Shown here in pieces: positions 53,765 through 63,156 of a DNA stretch of 64,000 nt. Each line of letters starts with the position of its first letter. The first letter of the stretch is position 1. The stretch is taken from NCBI RefSeq assembly GCF_001186365.1, contig NZ_LDTZ01000018.1:1-64000 (forward strand). Reading direction: 5' to 3'. The notes under the pieces were generated by a model. It worked only from the letters and a program-made list of their open reading frames with translations, had not been told where the DNA came from and searched no databases. The DNA is from Gordonia jacobaea. GTDB taxonomy: Bacteria > Actinomycetota > Actinomycetes > Mycobacteriales > Mycobacteriaceae. The translations under genes were made by a program, and so were the position numbers.

Positions 53765-56700
53765 TCAGCCGATTTCGATCAGCAGGTCGCCGGGCGCGAC
53801 TTGCTGCACGGACGTCACCGCGACCCGGGCGACCTTGCCGCCGACCGGCGCGGTGATGGTCGCCTCCATCTTCATGGCCTCGATCGTGCCGATCGCCGCG
53901 CCCGCTGCGATCTCGTCGCCGACGTTCACCGACAGCGACACGACGCCCGCGAACGGTGCGCCCACGTGGTTCGGGTTCGCCCGATCGGCACGCTCGGCGG
54001 CGGCGACCTTGGAGTCGACGGACCTATCTCGCACTGCTACCGGCCGCAACTGTCCGTTGAGCACACACATCACCGTGCGCATGCCCTTCTCGTCGGGTTC
54101 GCTGATCGCCTCGAGGCCGATCAGCAATTCGACGCCCGGCTCGAGTTCCACTCGGTGCTCGTCGCCGTAGCGCAGTCCGTAGAAGAACTGATTGGCCGAC
54201 AGCCTCGACGTATCCCCGTAGGTTTCCTGATGCTCCTCGAATTCCCTTGTCGGACCGGGGAACAACAGCCTGTTGAGGGTTTCCTGCCGCGGTCTGCCCG
54301 CTGTGTCGAGTGCGGTGTCGTCGGCCGCACTGAGTTCTTCGACGGGGCGCGGCGCCGTACGACCGGCGAGTGCACGGGTACGCAACGGTTCCGGCCACCC
54401 ACCCGCGGGCTCGCCCAGTTCGCCACGGAGAAAACCTATGACGGAGTCGGGGATGTCGTAGGAACCGGGGTTGGCGGCAAAGTCAGCGGGCGCGATGCCC
54501 TGCCCGACGAGGGCGAGAGCAAGGTCGCCGACGACCTTCGACGACGGCGTCACCTTGATCAGACGCCCCAGCATCGCATCGGCGGCAGCGTAGGCCTCTT
54601 CGACGGCCTCGAAGCGGTTACCGAGCCCCAACGCGATGGCCTGCTGACGCAGATTCGACAACTGGCCGCCCGGGATCTCGTGCGAGTAGACGCGCCCGGT
54701 CGGTGCGGGAACACCGGACTCGAAGGGGGCGTAGACCTTTCGCACCGCTTCCCAGTACGGTTCCAGGTCGCAGACCGCCTTGAGGTCCAGCCCGGTGTCG
54801 CGTTCGGTGTGCGCAAACGCCGCGACGATCGCCGACAGTGGCGGCTGACTCGTCGTGCCGGCCAAGGGTGCCGACGCGCCGTCGACTGCGTCTGCCCCCG
54901 CGTTGACGGCCGCGAGGTACGTCGCCAACTGCCCACCAGGGGTGTCGTGGGTGTGGACGTGGATCGGCAGATCGAACTCGCTTCGCAACGCACGGACCAG
55001 CTTGTCGGCCGCAGGTGCACGCAGCAGACCCGCCATGTCCTTGATGGCCAGCACATGCGCGCCTGCGTCGACGATCTCCTCCGCCAGGCGCAGGTAGTAG
55101 TCGAGCGTGTAGAGCTTCTCGTCGGGGTTCGCGAGGTCGCCCGTGTAGCTCATCGCGACCTCGGCGACCGCGCGATCGGTCTCCAGTACCGCGTCGATGG
55201 CAGGTCGCATCTGTTCGATGTTGTTGAGCGCGTCGAAGATTCGGAAGATGTCGATGCCCACGTCCGTCGCCTCGGCGACGAATGCCGTCGTCACCTTCTG
55301 CGGGTACGGCGTGTAGCCGACGGTGTTGGCACCGCGAAGCAGCATCTGCAGGCAGATGTTGGGTATCTCTTCACGCAACTGCGCCAACCGATCCCACGGA
55401 TCTTCCTTCAGGAACCGCAGCGCGACGTCGTAGGTGGCACCGCCCCAACACTCGACGGACAGCAACTGCGGGGTCGTCGCCGCGACATACGGTGCGACGG
55501 CGAGCATTCCGCTCGTCCGTACGCGCGTCGCGAGCAGCGACTGATGGGCGTCGCGGAACGTCGTGTCGGTGACACCGACCGCCGCGCGCTCACGAAGGTC
55601 ACGCGCAAAACCGCTGGGCCCCAAGGTCAACAGTCGCTGCCGCGAGCCGTCGGGTGGTGCGAGTAGTTGCGCACGGTCGAGGGCAGGAAGCTTGTCGCGC
55701 GGGTACACCGTGCTCGGACGTTCCCCATGCGGCTTGTTGACCGTCACGTCCGCGAGATACGAGAGGATGCGCGTGCCGCGGTCTGCCGATCCACGCGAAT
55801 TCAACAACCACGGGCGGTCTTCGATGAACGACGTCGTCACGTGTCCCGCAGCGAAGTCGGCGTCGTCGAGCACCGCCTGCAGGAACGGAATATTGGTGGC
55901 CACACCGCGAATGCGGAACTCCGCCAAGGCACGTCGTGCGCGCCGCACCGCGGTGTCGAAGTCGCGACCCCGGCAGGTCAGCTTGACCAGCATCGAGTCG
56001 AAATGGCCGCTGATCTCTCCGCCGAGGACCGCACCGCCGTCGAGTCGGATGCCGGCACCCCCCGGCGTGCGGTAGGCGGTGATACGCCCGACGTCCGGAC
56101 GGAAACCATCCGACGGATCCTCGGTGGTGATACGGCACTGTAGTGCTGCTCCACGGATGGCGATCGAGTCCTGACTCAACCCCAGGTCGTCGAGCGACTG
56201 CCCCGACGCCACCCGCAACTGCGCACCGACAAGGTCGACGTCGGTGATCTCCTCGGTCACCGTGTGCTCCACCTGAATGCGCGGATTCATTTCGATGAAG
56301 ACGTGCCGTCCCTGTTCGTCGACCAGGAATTCAACGGTCCCGGCGCACGAGTAGCCGATCTGCTTGGCGAACGCGACGGCGTCGGCGCAAATCCGCTCAC
56401 GCAGTTGCGGATCGAGATTCGGCGCCGGTGCCAATTCGACGACCTTCTGGTGCCGACGCTGCACGCTGCAGTCACGCTCGAAGAGGTGAATGACGTTGCC
56501 CTGCGTGTCGGCCAGGATCTGCACCTCGATGTGGCGCGGATTGATCACGGCCTGCTCGAGAAACACCGTCGGGTCGCCGAACGCGGTATCGGCCTCGCGC
56601 GACGCCGCCGAAATGGCTTCGGCGAGATCCTCGCGCTTTGCGACGCGACGCATACCGCGGCCACCGCCACCGGCGACCGCCTTGACGAACAATGGGAACT

Positions 56701-57154
56701 GCATGTCGGCGGATGCCGCGACCAACTCGTCGACGTCGGCCGACGGCTCCGAGGACGCCAGGACCGGCAGACCGGCAGCCTTCGCCGCAGCGACAGCCTC
56801 AGCCTTGTTGCCGGTCAACTCGAGTACGTGCGCGGGCGGTCCGACGAACGTGATGCCGTGCTCGGCACACGCCGCCGCCAAGCCCGCGTTCTCCGACAGG
56901 AAGCCGTAGCCGGGATACACCGCATCTGCACCCGAATGCAGTGCGGCGCCAATGATCTCGTCGACGGACAGATACGCACGGACCGGATGTCCCGGTACGC
57001 CGATCTGGTACGACTCGTCGGCCTTCAGTCGGTGCAGCGAATTGCGGTCCTCGTACGGGAACACCGCGACGGTTCCTGCCCCGAGCTCGTATGCCGCACG
57101 AAAGGCACGGATCGCGATCTCTCCACGATTTGCGACCAGGACTTTCTCAAACAT
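53765..57154 (-). CDS. pyc: Pyruvate carboxylase
   Basis: 1129 residues from ATG 57154; the frame extends four codons further. The biotin carboxylase domain covers about 1-450 (KVLVANRGEIAIRAFRAA, the Gly loop AVAGGGGRGMRRV, and FIEMNPRIQVEHTVTEE). The carboxyltransferase domain covers about 510-800 (GVTDTTFRDAHQSLLATRV, with metal-binding His in VHTHDTPGGQLA). The C-terminal BCCP has IEAMKMEATITAP with the biotinyl Lys. It makes oxaloacetate from pyruvate and bicarbonate, replenishing the TCA and methylcitrate cycles. The gene lies right after prpC, which needs that oxaloacetate. Confidence 0.96.
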   Translation of the reverse strand: MFEKVLVANRGEIAIRAFRAAYELGAGTVAVFPYEDRNSLHRLKADESYQIGVPGHPVRAYLSVDEIIGAALHSGADAVYPGYGFLSENAGLAAACAEHGITFVGPPAHVLELTGNKAEAVAAAKAAGLPVLASSEPSADVDELVAASADMQFPLFVKAVAGGGGRGMRRVAKREDLAEAISAASREADTAFGDPTVFLEQAVINPRHIEVQILADTQGNVIHLFERDCSVQRRHQKVVELAPAPNLDPQLRERICADAVAFAKQIGYSCAGTVEFLVDEQGRHVFIEMNPRIQVEHTVTEEITDVDLVGAQLRVASGQSLDDLGLSQDSIAIRGAALQCRITTEDPSDGFRPDVGRITAYRTPGGAGIRLDGGAVLGGEISGHFDSMLVKLTCRGRDFDTAVRRARRALAEFRIRGVATNIPFLQAVLDDADFAAGHVTTSFIEDRPWLLNSRGSADRGTRILSYLADVTVNKPHGERPSTVYPRDKLPALDRAQLLAPPDGSRQRLLTLGPSGFARDLRERAAVGVTDTTFRDAHQSLLATRVRTSGMLAVAPYVAATTPQLLSVECWGGATYDVALRFLKEDPWDRLAQLREEIPNICLQMLLRGANTVGYTPYPQKVTTAFVAEATDVGIDIFRIFDALNNIEQMRPAIDAVLETDRAVAEVAMSYTGDLANPDEKLYTLDYYLRLAEEIVDAGAHVLAIKDMAGLLRAPAADKLVRALRSEFDLPIHVHTHDTPGGQLATYLAAVNAGADAVDGASAPLAGTTSQPPLSAIVAAFAHTERDTGLDLKAVCDLEPYWEAVRKVYAPFESGVPAPTGRVYSHEIPGGQLSNLRQQAIALGLGNRFEAVEEAYAAADAMLGRLIKVTPSSKVVGDLALALVGQGIAPADFAANPGSYDIPDSVIGFLRGELGEPAGGWPEPLRTRALAGRTAPRPVEELSAADDTALDTAGRPRQETLNRLLFPGPTREFEEHQETYGDTSRLSANQFFYGLRYGDEHRVELEPGVELLIGLEAISEPDEKGMRTVMCVLNGQLRPVAVRDRSVDSKVAAAERADRANPNHVGAPFAGVVSLSVNVGDEIAAGAAIGTIEAMKMEATITAPVGGKVARVAVTSVQQVAPGDLLIEIG

Positions 57155-57243
57155 CTCGGGACACAACTTTCGTTCGTCGAATACACGTTGCCCGGGCAGG
57201 CACCCACAGGACAGGCACCGCCGTCGTCGTCGACCTTATCTGC

Positions 57244-57265
57244 AAGTGAGGGTGATACCTCACTT
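57244..57265 (-). terminator. 8-bp hairpin after prpC, probable prpDBC terminator
   Basis: AAGTGAGG and CCTCACTT enclose a 6-nt loop and lie 5 bp after the prpC stop. On the plus strand four T residues follow directly. It could also be an operator upstream of pyc, which starts about 90 bp further on. Confidence 0.6.
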
Positions 57266-57270
57266 TTGTC

Positions 57271-58401
57271 TCAAAGTGTGAGAGAGCGCTGCGAGGGCCC
57301 CGTGTAGCTGCTCAACGGACGGATCAGCGAGTTCGACGCTGCCTGTTCCATGATGTGCGCAGTCCACCCCGTGATGCGGCTCATCACGAAAATCGGCGTG
57401 AACGATCCGATGTCGAAGCCCATCAGGTGATACGCGGGTCCGGTCGGGAAGTCGAGATTCGGTTTGATGCCCGTGCGCTCGTCCATCAGCCGCTCGAGTT
57501 CGGTGTAGATGCGCAGCCACCGGTCCTCGCCGAGCTGCTCGGAGACCTCGACGAGAGCCGCACGCATCGTCGGCACCCGCGAATCACCGTTCTTGTAGAC
57601 GCGATGGCCGAACCCCATCACCTTGTCCTTGTTCTCGAGCTTGTGCTCGAGCCAGGCGACCGCCCGTTCTGGGCGGTCGATTTCGATCATGTCGTACATG
57701 ACCGCCTCGTTGGCGCCGCCGTGCAGCGATCCCTTCAGCGCTCCGATCGCCGCCGTCACCGCGCTGTAGATGTCCGACTGAGTCGACGTCACCACCCGGG
57801 CCGCGAAGGTCGATGCGTTGAAACTGTGCTCGGCGTAGAGCACCATCGACTTCTCGAACGCCGAGACGACCACCGGATCGGGAACCTCGCCGAAACACAT
57901 GGCCAGAAAGTTCTCCGCGTAGCCGAGTCCATGGTGCGGGGCGATCGGGTCGAGTCCGCGTCGTCGACGCATGTCCGCCGCGACGATGGTCGGCAGGATC
58001 GAGAACATCCGCAGCGCCTTGTCGTAGTTCGCGGTGGGCGCCGCATTGTCCTCGTCCGGGTCCTCGGTGCCGAGGTAGCTGATGACCGTGCGAACGACAT
58101 CCATCGGGTGGCAGTTCTCCGGAATACGGGCGAGGACGGCCTGCGTCGACCGGTCGAGTCGACGACTCGCCCGCTCCCGCTGCGTAAACGCGGCGAGTTG
58201 GGCGTCGGTGGGCAACTCGCCGTGCCACAGCAGGTACGCGACCTGTTCGAAGCTGCAGCGCGCGGCGAGATCCTGTACGGGATAGCCCCGGTAGGTCAAC
58301 GAATTCGTCTCGGGCACAACCTTCGAGATCGCAGTGGTGTCGACGACGACCCCTGCAAGACCCTTGTGAATAGCAGGTTGGCCAACTGGCGGCGCGCTCA
58401 T
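57271..58401 (-). CDS. prpC: 2-Methylcitrate synthase (bifunctional with citrate synthase possible)
   Basis: 376 residues. The start ATG overlaps the prpB stop as ATGA. GVVVDTTAISKVVPETNSL, then LTYRGYPVQDLAARC open the protein. Catalytic residues: His in GSLHGGANEAVMYDM, His in MGFGHRVYKNGDSR, and Asp in KPNLDFPTGPAYHLMG. It joins propionyl-CoA and oxaloacetate to 2-methylcitrate. It is the third gene of prpD-prpB-prpC. Length is typical for the short type I form. Confidence 0.95.
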   Translation of the reverse strand: MSAPPVGQPAIHKGLAGVVVDTTAISKVVPETNSLTYRGYPVQDLAARCSFEQVAYLLWHGELPTDAQLAAFTQRERASRRLDRSTQAVLARIPENCHPMDVVRTVISYLGTEDPDEDNAAPTANYDKALRMFSILPTIVAADMRRRRGLDPIAPHHGLGYAENFLAMCFGEVPDPVVVSAFEKSMVLYAEHSFNASTFAARVVTSTQSDIYSAVTAAIGALKGSLHGGANEAVMYDMIEIDRPERAVAWLEHKLENKDKVMGFGHRVYKNGDSRVPTMRAALVEVSEQLGEDRWLRIYTELERLMDERTGIKPNLDFPTGPAYHLMGFDIGSFTPIFVMSRITGWTAHIMEQAASNSLIRPLSSYTGPSQRSLTL

Positions 58402-59345
58402 GGATGTACCTCCGGCGTGGAATTCAGGGTGAAGTTGAACAGTTCGGAATCGAAGTCGTTGTAGTCCGCGTAGCGCAGCAACTCGTAGAGCCTGCTCCGG
58501 TGCTGCATGCCGTCGAGGAGCCCCGATTGTGTTCCGGTAGAGGCGATCTCCCGAAGTCCGGACTCGACGGCACCCATCGCGATGCGTAGCGTCGTCACCG
58601 GATAGATGACCGCGTTGTAGCCGACGTCCCCCAGCTGTTTCGCAGTGAGCAGGTCGGATTTGCCGAACTCCGTCATATTGGCCAGGAGCGGAACGTCAAC
58701 GGCCGCACGGAATCTCTCGAACTCCGAGGCGTCACGCAATGCCTCCGTGAAGATGAGGTCGGCGCCGGCATCGGCATACGCCTTGGCGCGGTCGATCGCG
58801 GCGTCGAGACCCTCGACGGCACGCGCGTCCGTCCGCGCGCAGATCACGAAGTTGTCGTCGCGTCGTGCCGTGACCGCTGCCGCAAGCCTTGCGAGCATCT
58901 CACCGACGGGAACGACGTCCTTGCCGTCGAGATGACCGCACCGCTTGGGATTGACCTGATCCTCGAAATGACAGCCGGACAACCCCGCGTCTTCGAGGGT
59001 GGCAACGGTCCGCGCCGCACTCATGGGTTCACCGAATCCGGTGTCGGCGTCGACAAGTGACGGCAGGTTGGTTGCGTGGGCGATCTGCCCGCCGCGAGCG
59101 GCGACCTCACTCAGCGTCGTGAGCCCGATGTCGGGGAGCCCGATATCGGCCGAGAGCACAGCGCCGGATACGTACACGCCCTCGAACCCGACGTCGGCTA
59201 TGAGCTTGGCCACCAGCGGCGAGAATGCGCCGGGCCAACGCTGCAGACTTCCCGACGCCAGGCCCGCCCGCAGCGCGATCCGCTTGTCGGCGGCAGGTAC
59301 GGATGACGAGAACAGCCCCGCCACAGCGCTTTCCGATGAGGTCAT
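58398..59345 (-). CDS. prpB: 2-Methylisocitrate lyase
   Basis: 315 residues. Isocitrate-lyase superfamily barrel: GFEGVYVSGAVLSADIGLPD near the start, VDADTGFGEPMSAARTV (metal-binding Asp), and the catalytic Cys loop NPKRCGHLDGKDVVP. VICARTDARAVEGLDAAI and LANMTEFGKSDLLTA follow. It splits 2-methylisocitrate to pyruvate and succinate. It overlaps prpD by one base (TGATG) and prpC by four, so translation of the three genes is coupled. Confidence 0.95.
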   Translation of the reverse strand: MTSSESAVAGLFSSSVPAADKRIALRAGLASGSLQRWPGAFSPLVAKLIADVGFEGVYVSGAVLSADIGLPDIGLTTLSEVAARGGQIAHATNLPSLVDADTGFGEPMSAARTVATLEDAGLSGCHFEDQVNPKRCGHLDGKDVVPVGEMLARLAAAVTARRDDNFVICARTDARAVEGLDAAIDRAKAYADAGADLIFTEALRDASEFERFRAAVDVPLLANMTEFGKSDLLTAKQLGDVGYNAVIYPVTTLRIAMGAVESGLREIASTGTQSGLLDGMQHRSRLYELLRYADYNDFDSELFNFTLNSTPEVHP

Positions 59346-60856
59346 CAGAAGATCCCCGTCCCGATGGTCGGCGCCTTGTCGAGCACGACGGACAGCACCG
59401 TCGGATTGAGAGCACCGAGGCTTCCCTCCTCGAGCGACGCGAGACCGGCTGCCGCATCAAGGAATCGACGCTGTTCGGCCGCATCGATCACGCCGTCTGC
59501 CATGGTGGAGAACTTGGCCTCGTATTGCTCCCGAGCGAATGGGCGGGCACCGAGCGGATGTGCGTCCGCAACAGCCAGTTCGTCTGTGATGACCTCACCG
59601 TTGCGCAGCGTCACAACCGCTTTCGCGCCGAACGCCTTCTCCCCCGGATCGGTGGAGTGGTAGCGGCGGGTCCACTCGGGATCCTCGACCGTCGAGATCT
59701 TGCGCCACAGCTCGACGGTGTCGGGACGATTCGCACGTTCGGGCGCATACGACGCCTCGTGGTGCCAGAAACCGTCCTGCAGTGCGACGGCGAAGATGTA
59801 GGGCACCGAGTGGTCGAGCGTCTCGCGACTGGCCGACGGATCGAACTTCTGGGGATCACCGGAGCCCGTGCCGATCACGACGTGGGTGTGGTGGCTGGTG
59901 TGCAGCACGATCGATTCGATCTCGGCGAGATCGGTGATCCGCTCACGCATCCGACGCGCGAGGTCGATCGGCGCCTGACTCTGATACTCGGCCGAGTGCT
60001 CCTTGGTGTAGCTGTCGAGGATCGCCCGCTTGGCCTCGCCCGGACCGGGAAGCGGTATCTCGTAGACCTTCTCGGGGCCTCCGAGTAGCCACGCGATCAC
60101 GCCGTCCTCGCCCTCCCAGATCGGAGCGGGCGCCCCCTCACCTCGCATCGCACGGTCGACCGCTTCGATCGCGATCTTGCCCGCGTGAGCCGGCGCGTAT
60201 GCCTTCCAACTGGAGATGAGCCCCTTCCGCGACTGCCGCGTCGCGGTTGTCAGGTGCAGGGCTTGGCCGACGGCCTGGTAGATCGTCTCGACGTCGAGGC
60301 GCAACATGGTTCCCAGCCCCGCGGCGACGGAGGGACCGAGGTGCGCAACGTGGTCGATCTTGTGCTCGTGCAAACACATTCCGCGCGTCAGATCGATCTG
60401 GATCTCGTAGGCGGTGGCGATGCCTCGGATCAGATCTGCACCCCCGGCGCCGACGTGCTGCGCCACCGCGACCAGTGGCGGGATGTTGTCTCCCGGGTGC
60501 GAGTACTCGGCAGCGAGGAAGGTGTCGTGGAAGTCGAGTTCACGCACGGCAACCCCGTTGGCCCACGCCGCCCACTCCGGGGAGTACGCGCCGGCGACAC
60601 CGAACACCGCTGCGCCGCGACCGCCCTGCCCGCGCGGGTGCGCGAGCGCCTGTGATCGCGCAGTCGTCACCGGCCGACGAATCACCGATGCGGCGCTGAC
60701 CGCCGCGTTGTCGATGATCCGATTGATCACCATCTCGGCTGTCTCGATCGGCACCTCGACAGGGTCGACGGCGACCTCGGCGATCTTCTGAGCGAGATGC
60801 TCCGACTGCTCGAAGTCGGAGGCACTGCGGTGGGTCCGCACGTTGTGAATGATCAT
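59345..60856 (-). CDS. prpD: 2-Methylcitrate dehydratase
   Basis: 503 residues, the MmgE/PrpD family size. [20 protein letters not shown] opens the helical domain, then [20 protein letters not shown] and [18 protein letters not shown] with the active-site region, and [20 protein letters not shown]-terminal [19 protein letters not shown]. It dehydrates 2-methylcitrate to 2-methyl-cis-aconitate without an iron-sulfur cluster. It heads the operon, divergent from prpR, with a palindromic site between them. Confidence 0.95.
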   Translation of the reverse strand: MIIHNVRTHRSASDFEQSEHLAQKIAEVAVDPVEVPIETAEMVINRIIDNAAVSAASVIRRPVTTARSQALAHPRGQGGRGAAVFGVAGAYSPEWAAWANGVAVRELDFHDTFLAAEYSHPGDNIPPLVAVAQHVGAGGADLIRGIATAYEIQIDLTRGMCLHEHKIDHVAHLGPSVAAGLGTMLRLDVETIYQAVGQALHLTTATRQSRKGLISSWKAYAPAHAGKIAIEAVDRAMRGEGAPAPIWEGEDGVIAWLLGGPEKVYEIPLPGPGEAKRAILDSYTKEHSAEYQSQAPIDLARRMRERITDLAEIESIVLHTSHHTHVVIGTGSGDPQKFDPSASRETLDHSVPYIFAVALQDGFWHHEASYAPERANRPDTVELWRKISTVEDPEWTRRYHSTDPGEKAFGAKAVVTLRNGEVITDELAVADAHPLGARPFAREQYEAKFSTMADGVIDAAEQRRFLDAAAGLASLEEGSLGALNPTVLSVVLDKAPTIGTGIF

Positions 60857-60927
60857 GTTCGCACCGTACGCATCTCGTTCCGCTCCACATAAGTCCTGGC
60901 GAATGCGTATTTTTGTGGATGACTACC

Positions 60928-60939
60928 CGCAAATTTGCG
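60928..60939. promoter_or_regulatory. Palindrome CGCAAATTTGCG, probable PrpR operator
   Basis: Perfect 12-bp palindrome in the 118-bp gap between prpD and prpR. It contains TTTGCGAA, close to the RamB/PrpR-type site I recall for mycobacteria and corynebacteria (TTTGCAAA core). Confidence 0.65.
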
Positions 60940-60962
60940 AATGTTGTGAACACATGACGAGC

Positions 60963-60968
60963 TAGGCT
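60963..60968 (+). promoter_or_regulatory. -10 box TAGGCT for prpR (leaderless type)
   Basis: TAGGCT ends 6 nt before ATG 60975. The operator palindrome lies 24 bp upstream, in position to control this promoter. Confidence 0.5.
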
Positions 60969-60974
60969 CTGCAC

Positions 60975-62426
60975 ATGGCACACCCCTCTGCCGCGACGCC
61001 CGGGAGACTTCTCGTTGGAGCTCGCCTACGCAGGCTCCGCGACGAGCAGGGACTCTCCCAGGCCGCACTCGCACGTCGAATCGACAAATCGACCAGCTAC
61101 GTCAATCAGCTCGAGAACGACCAGCGCCCGATCACCGTCGGCGTACTTCTCGCACTCACCCGCGAGTTCGACCTCAACGCCGACTACTTCGCGGCCGACA
61201 CCGACGCGCGCCTGGTCGCCGACCTGGCCGACGCACTTGCCACCGCACCCGACGGCGGCGATGTCACGCGCGCGCAGATCACCGAGCTCGTCTCCCGAAT
61301 GCCCGACGTCGGCCGCACGATCGCCGCTCTCCACAGGCGTCTCGTAGCCGCCGAATCCGAGCTCGACACATACCGGGGCCAGGCAGCCAACGGCGGAGCG
61401 TCGTCGACTCCGATGCCGTTCGAGGAGGTCCGCGACTTCTTCTACGACCGCAAGAACTACATCGACGTCCTCGACCGGGCAGCCGAGGACATGTTCGATC
61501 AGCATGGCCTGCGCGTCGGAGGACTCGACCTGCAATTGGCGACGCTGCTGTCACGCGAACACGGCGTCTCCGTGTCGATCAGCCGTGACACCGACCCCGT
61601 CGCCGCCGCGCGCCGCCCCAAACGCGTCTTCGATCCCACTCGGCGCGTCGTCCAGCTCGCGGGTCGACTCACCTCCGGGCAGCGCGCGTTCCAACTGGCC
61701 ACCCAGTTGGCGTTGATCACGCAGAGCGATGTGATCGACGCGGTGATCGCCGACGCCGTCGAACTGAGCGATGAGTCCAGGTCTGTAGCCCGAATCGGAC
61801 TCGCGAACTACTTCGCGGGAGCATTGTTGTTGCCGTACAAACACTTTCGCGATGCTGCGGAGGAAGCACGCTACGACATCGAACTGCTCTGCGTCGGCTT
61901 CGACGTCGGCTTCGAGACCGTGTGTCATCGGCTGTCGACGCTCCAGCGCCCCGGACATCGCGGTGTCCCGTTCATCTTCGTCCGGACCGATCGCGCGGGA
62001 AACATCTCCAAGCGACAATCCGCCACCGCATTTCACTTTTCGCGGGCGGGAGGGAGTTGCCCGCTCTGGGTCGTACACGACGCATTCGCCTCGCCGGGGC
62101 GAGTTGTCACCCAAGTCTCGCAGATGCCCGACGGCCGGTCGTATTTCTGGCTCGCTCGGAGCACCGACGAGGGGTTGGGCTACCTCACACAGCACAAATC
62201 CTTCGCCATCGGATTGGGTTGCGATCTCGCACACGCCGACCGTCTCGTCTACTCCACCGGCATCGACCTCGCCGACGACCGTCGTACCGTACCGATCGGC
62301 GCCGGATGCAAGGTGTGCCCGCGACCTGCCTGCCCGCAGCGGGCGTTCCCGCAGGTCGGCAGGCCCATCGACGTCGACGTCACTGTCAGTGACTCCGTCC
62401 CGTATCGCCCGGCCCGCACAGGGTAG
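60975..62426 (+). CDS. prpR: PrpR/RamB-type short-chain acyl-CoA-sensing transcriptional regulator
   Basis: 483 residues. HTH_3 (XRE-type) domain at about 14-70 (LRRLRDEQGLSQAALARRID, then SYVNQLENDQRP). The central region has an IrrE-like fold without a clear metal site (FQLATQLALITQSDVIDAV). The C-terminal ScfRs domain includes four Cys near the end: GCKVCPRPACPQR, positions that hold an iron-sulfur cluster in M. tuberculosis PrpR. It is expected to activate prpDBC when propionyl-CoA builds up. Confidence 0.93.
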   Translation: MAHPSAATPGRLLVGARLRRLRDEQGLSQAALARRIDKSTSYVNQLENDQRPITVGVLLALTREFDLNADYFAADTDARLVADLADALATAPDGGDVTRAQITELVSRMPDVGRTIAALHRRLVAAESELDTYRGQAANGGASSTPMPFEEVRDFFYDRKNYIDVLDRAAEDMFDQHGLRVGGLDLQLATLLSREHGVSVSISRDTDPVAAARRPKRVFDPTRRVVQLAGRLTSGQRAFQLATQLALITQSDVIDAVIADAVELSDESRSVARIGLANYFAGALLLPYKHFRDAAEEARYDIELLCVGFDVGFETVCHRLSTLQRPGHRGVPFIFVRTDRAGNISKRQSATAFHFSRAGGSCPLWVVHDAFASPGRVVTQVSQMPDGRSYFWLARSTDEGLGYLTQHKSFAIGLGCDLAHADRLVYSTGIDLADDRRTVPIGAGCKVCPRPACPQRAFPQVGRPIDVDVTVSDSVPYRPARTG

Positions 62427-62497
62427 GTGAGCTCGTGAGCGACAGGGCGTCGTCGTTCTGTCCGTCACGCATGCGTCGGCGCGTATCCGGTCTGCGG

Positions 62498-62503
62498 TAA
62501 CGT
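62498..62503 (+). promoter_or_regulatory. -10 box TAACGT for the L,D-transpeptidase gene (leaderless type)
   Basis: TAACGT ends 8 nt before ATG 62512. Confidence 0.4.
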
Positions 62504-62511
62504 CGGGCGAA

Positions 62512-63117
62512 ATGATATCGGTTACCAAGAAGCGCAGCCGTGCTCTCACGGCTCGGTCACTCGTACTCGGGTACGCGTGGCCGGCTCTTGCTGCCCTCGC
62601 CGTCTTGGCTGTCACCATAGCGGTGGTCGTAGGTCTCACACTGCAGTCGTCCCCGGCCGCCGACTCCGCGGCCGCGACGACTGCCGCACGTCCGGTCGCT
62701 GCCCCGATCATCCCCAAGCCCTCCTGCCCCGAGAAGTCCGAAGGAAAGGCCATCGTCGTCGGACTCGCGTCGCAACACATGGTCCTATGCCTTGACGGGC
62801 AACCGGTTTCCGACATCGCGGTGACCACCGGCAGCGTCGACCGCGGTGTAGGCACACCGCTGGGAACCTGGCGTATCGAAAGCCATGACGTCGATCGCAC
62901 GCTGAGCGGTCCCGGGTACACGGTGTTCGTGCACTACTGGTTGCACCTGTTCGGCGACATCGGATTCCACGACTCACCCTGGCAGAAGTTTCCCTACGGC
63001 GACACGACGGCCTACAAGACCCGGGGCTCCGAAGGCTGTATTCACGTGCCCGGCAACGAGATCAAGCACCTCTACGACTGGGCGGGCGACGGCACGCCTG
63101 TCACGATCACCGCCTGA
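62512..63117 (+). CDS. L,D-transpeptidase (YkuD domain) family protein
   Basis: 201 residues. The basic N-terminus and helix at about 22-44 (AWPALAALAVLAVTIAVVV) anchor or export it. The YkuD core runs about 78-200: IVVGLASQHMVLCLDG, VGTPLGTWRIESHD, FGDIGFHDSPWQKFPYG (His153), and GSEGCIHVPG with the nucleophilic Cys176. The usual motif is SHGC; here Glu174 replaces the first His, so the active-site geometry differs. Such enzymes make 3-3 peptidoglycan crosslinks. It is not one of the immunoglobulin-domain Ldt types, being short. Confidence 0.82.
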   Translation: MISVTKKRSRALTARSLVLGYAWPALAALAVLAVTIAVVVGLTLQSSPAADSAAATTAARPVAAPIIPKPSCPEKSEGKAIVVGLASQHMVLCLDGQPVSDIAVTTGSVDRGVGTPLGTWRIESHDVDRTLSGPGYTVFVHYWLHLFGDIGFHDSPWQKFPYGDTTAYKTRGSEGCIHVPGNEIKHLYDWAGDGTPVTITA

Positions 63118-63148
63118 GTCTCATACCGACTCAGGCAGTGATCGTGAC
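63100..63148. terminator. 21-bp inverted repeat between convergent genes, probable bidirectional terminator
   Basis: Arms at 63100-63120 and 63128-63148 with a 7-nt loop pair at 20 of 21 positions (one C/A on the plus strand, G/T on the minus). The stop codon of the L,D-transpeptidase lies inside the first arm. The nucleobase permease stop is 9 bp beyond the second arm. Confidence 0.8.
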
Positions 63149-63156
63149 CCGGCCGC

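Noticed and set aside
53765..57154. Pyc and AccA3 as misassembled duplicates
   Set aside because: They share biotin carboxylase motifs but differ in domain order, length and neighbours.
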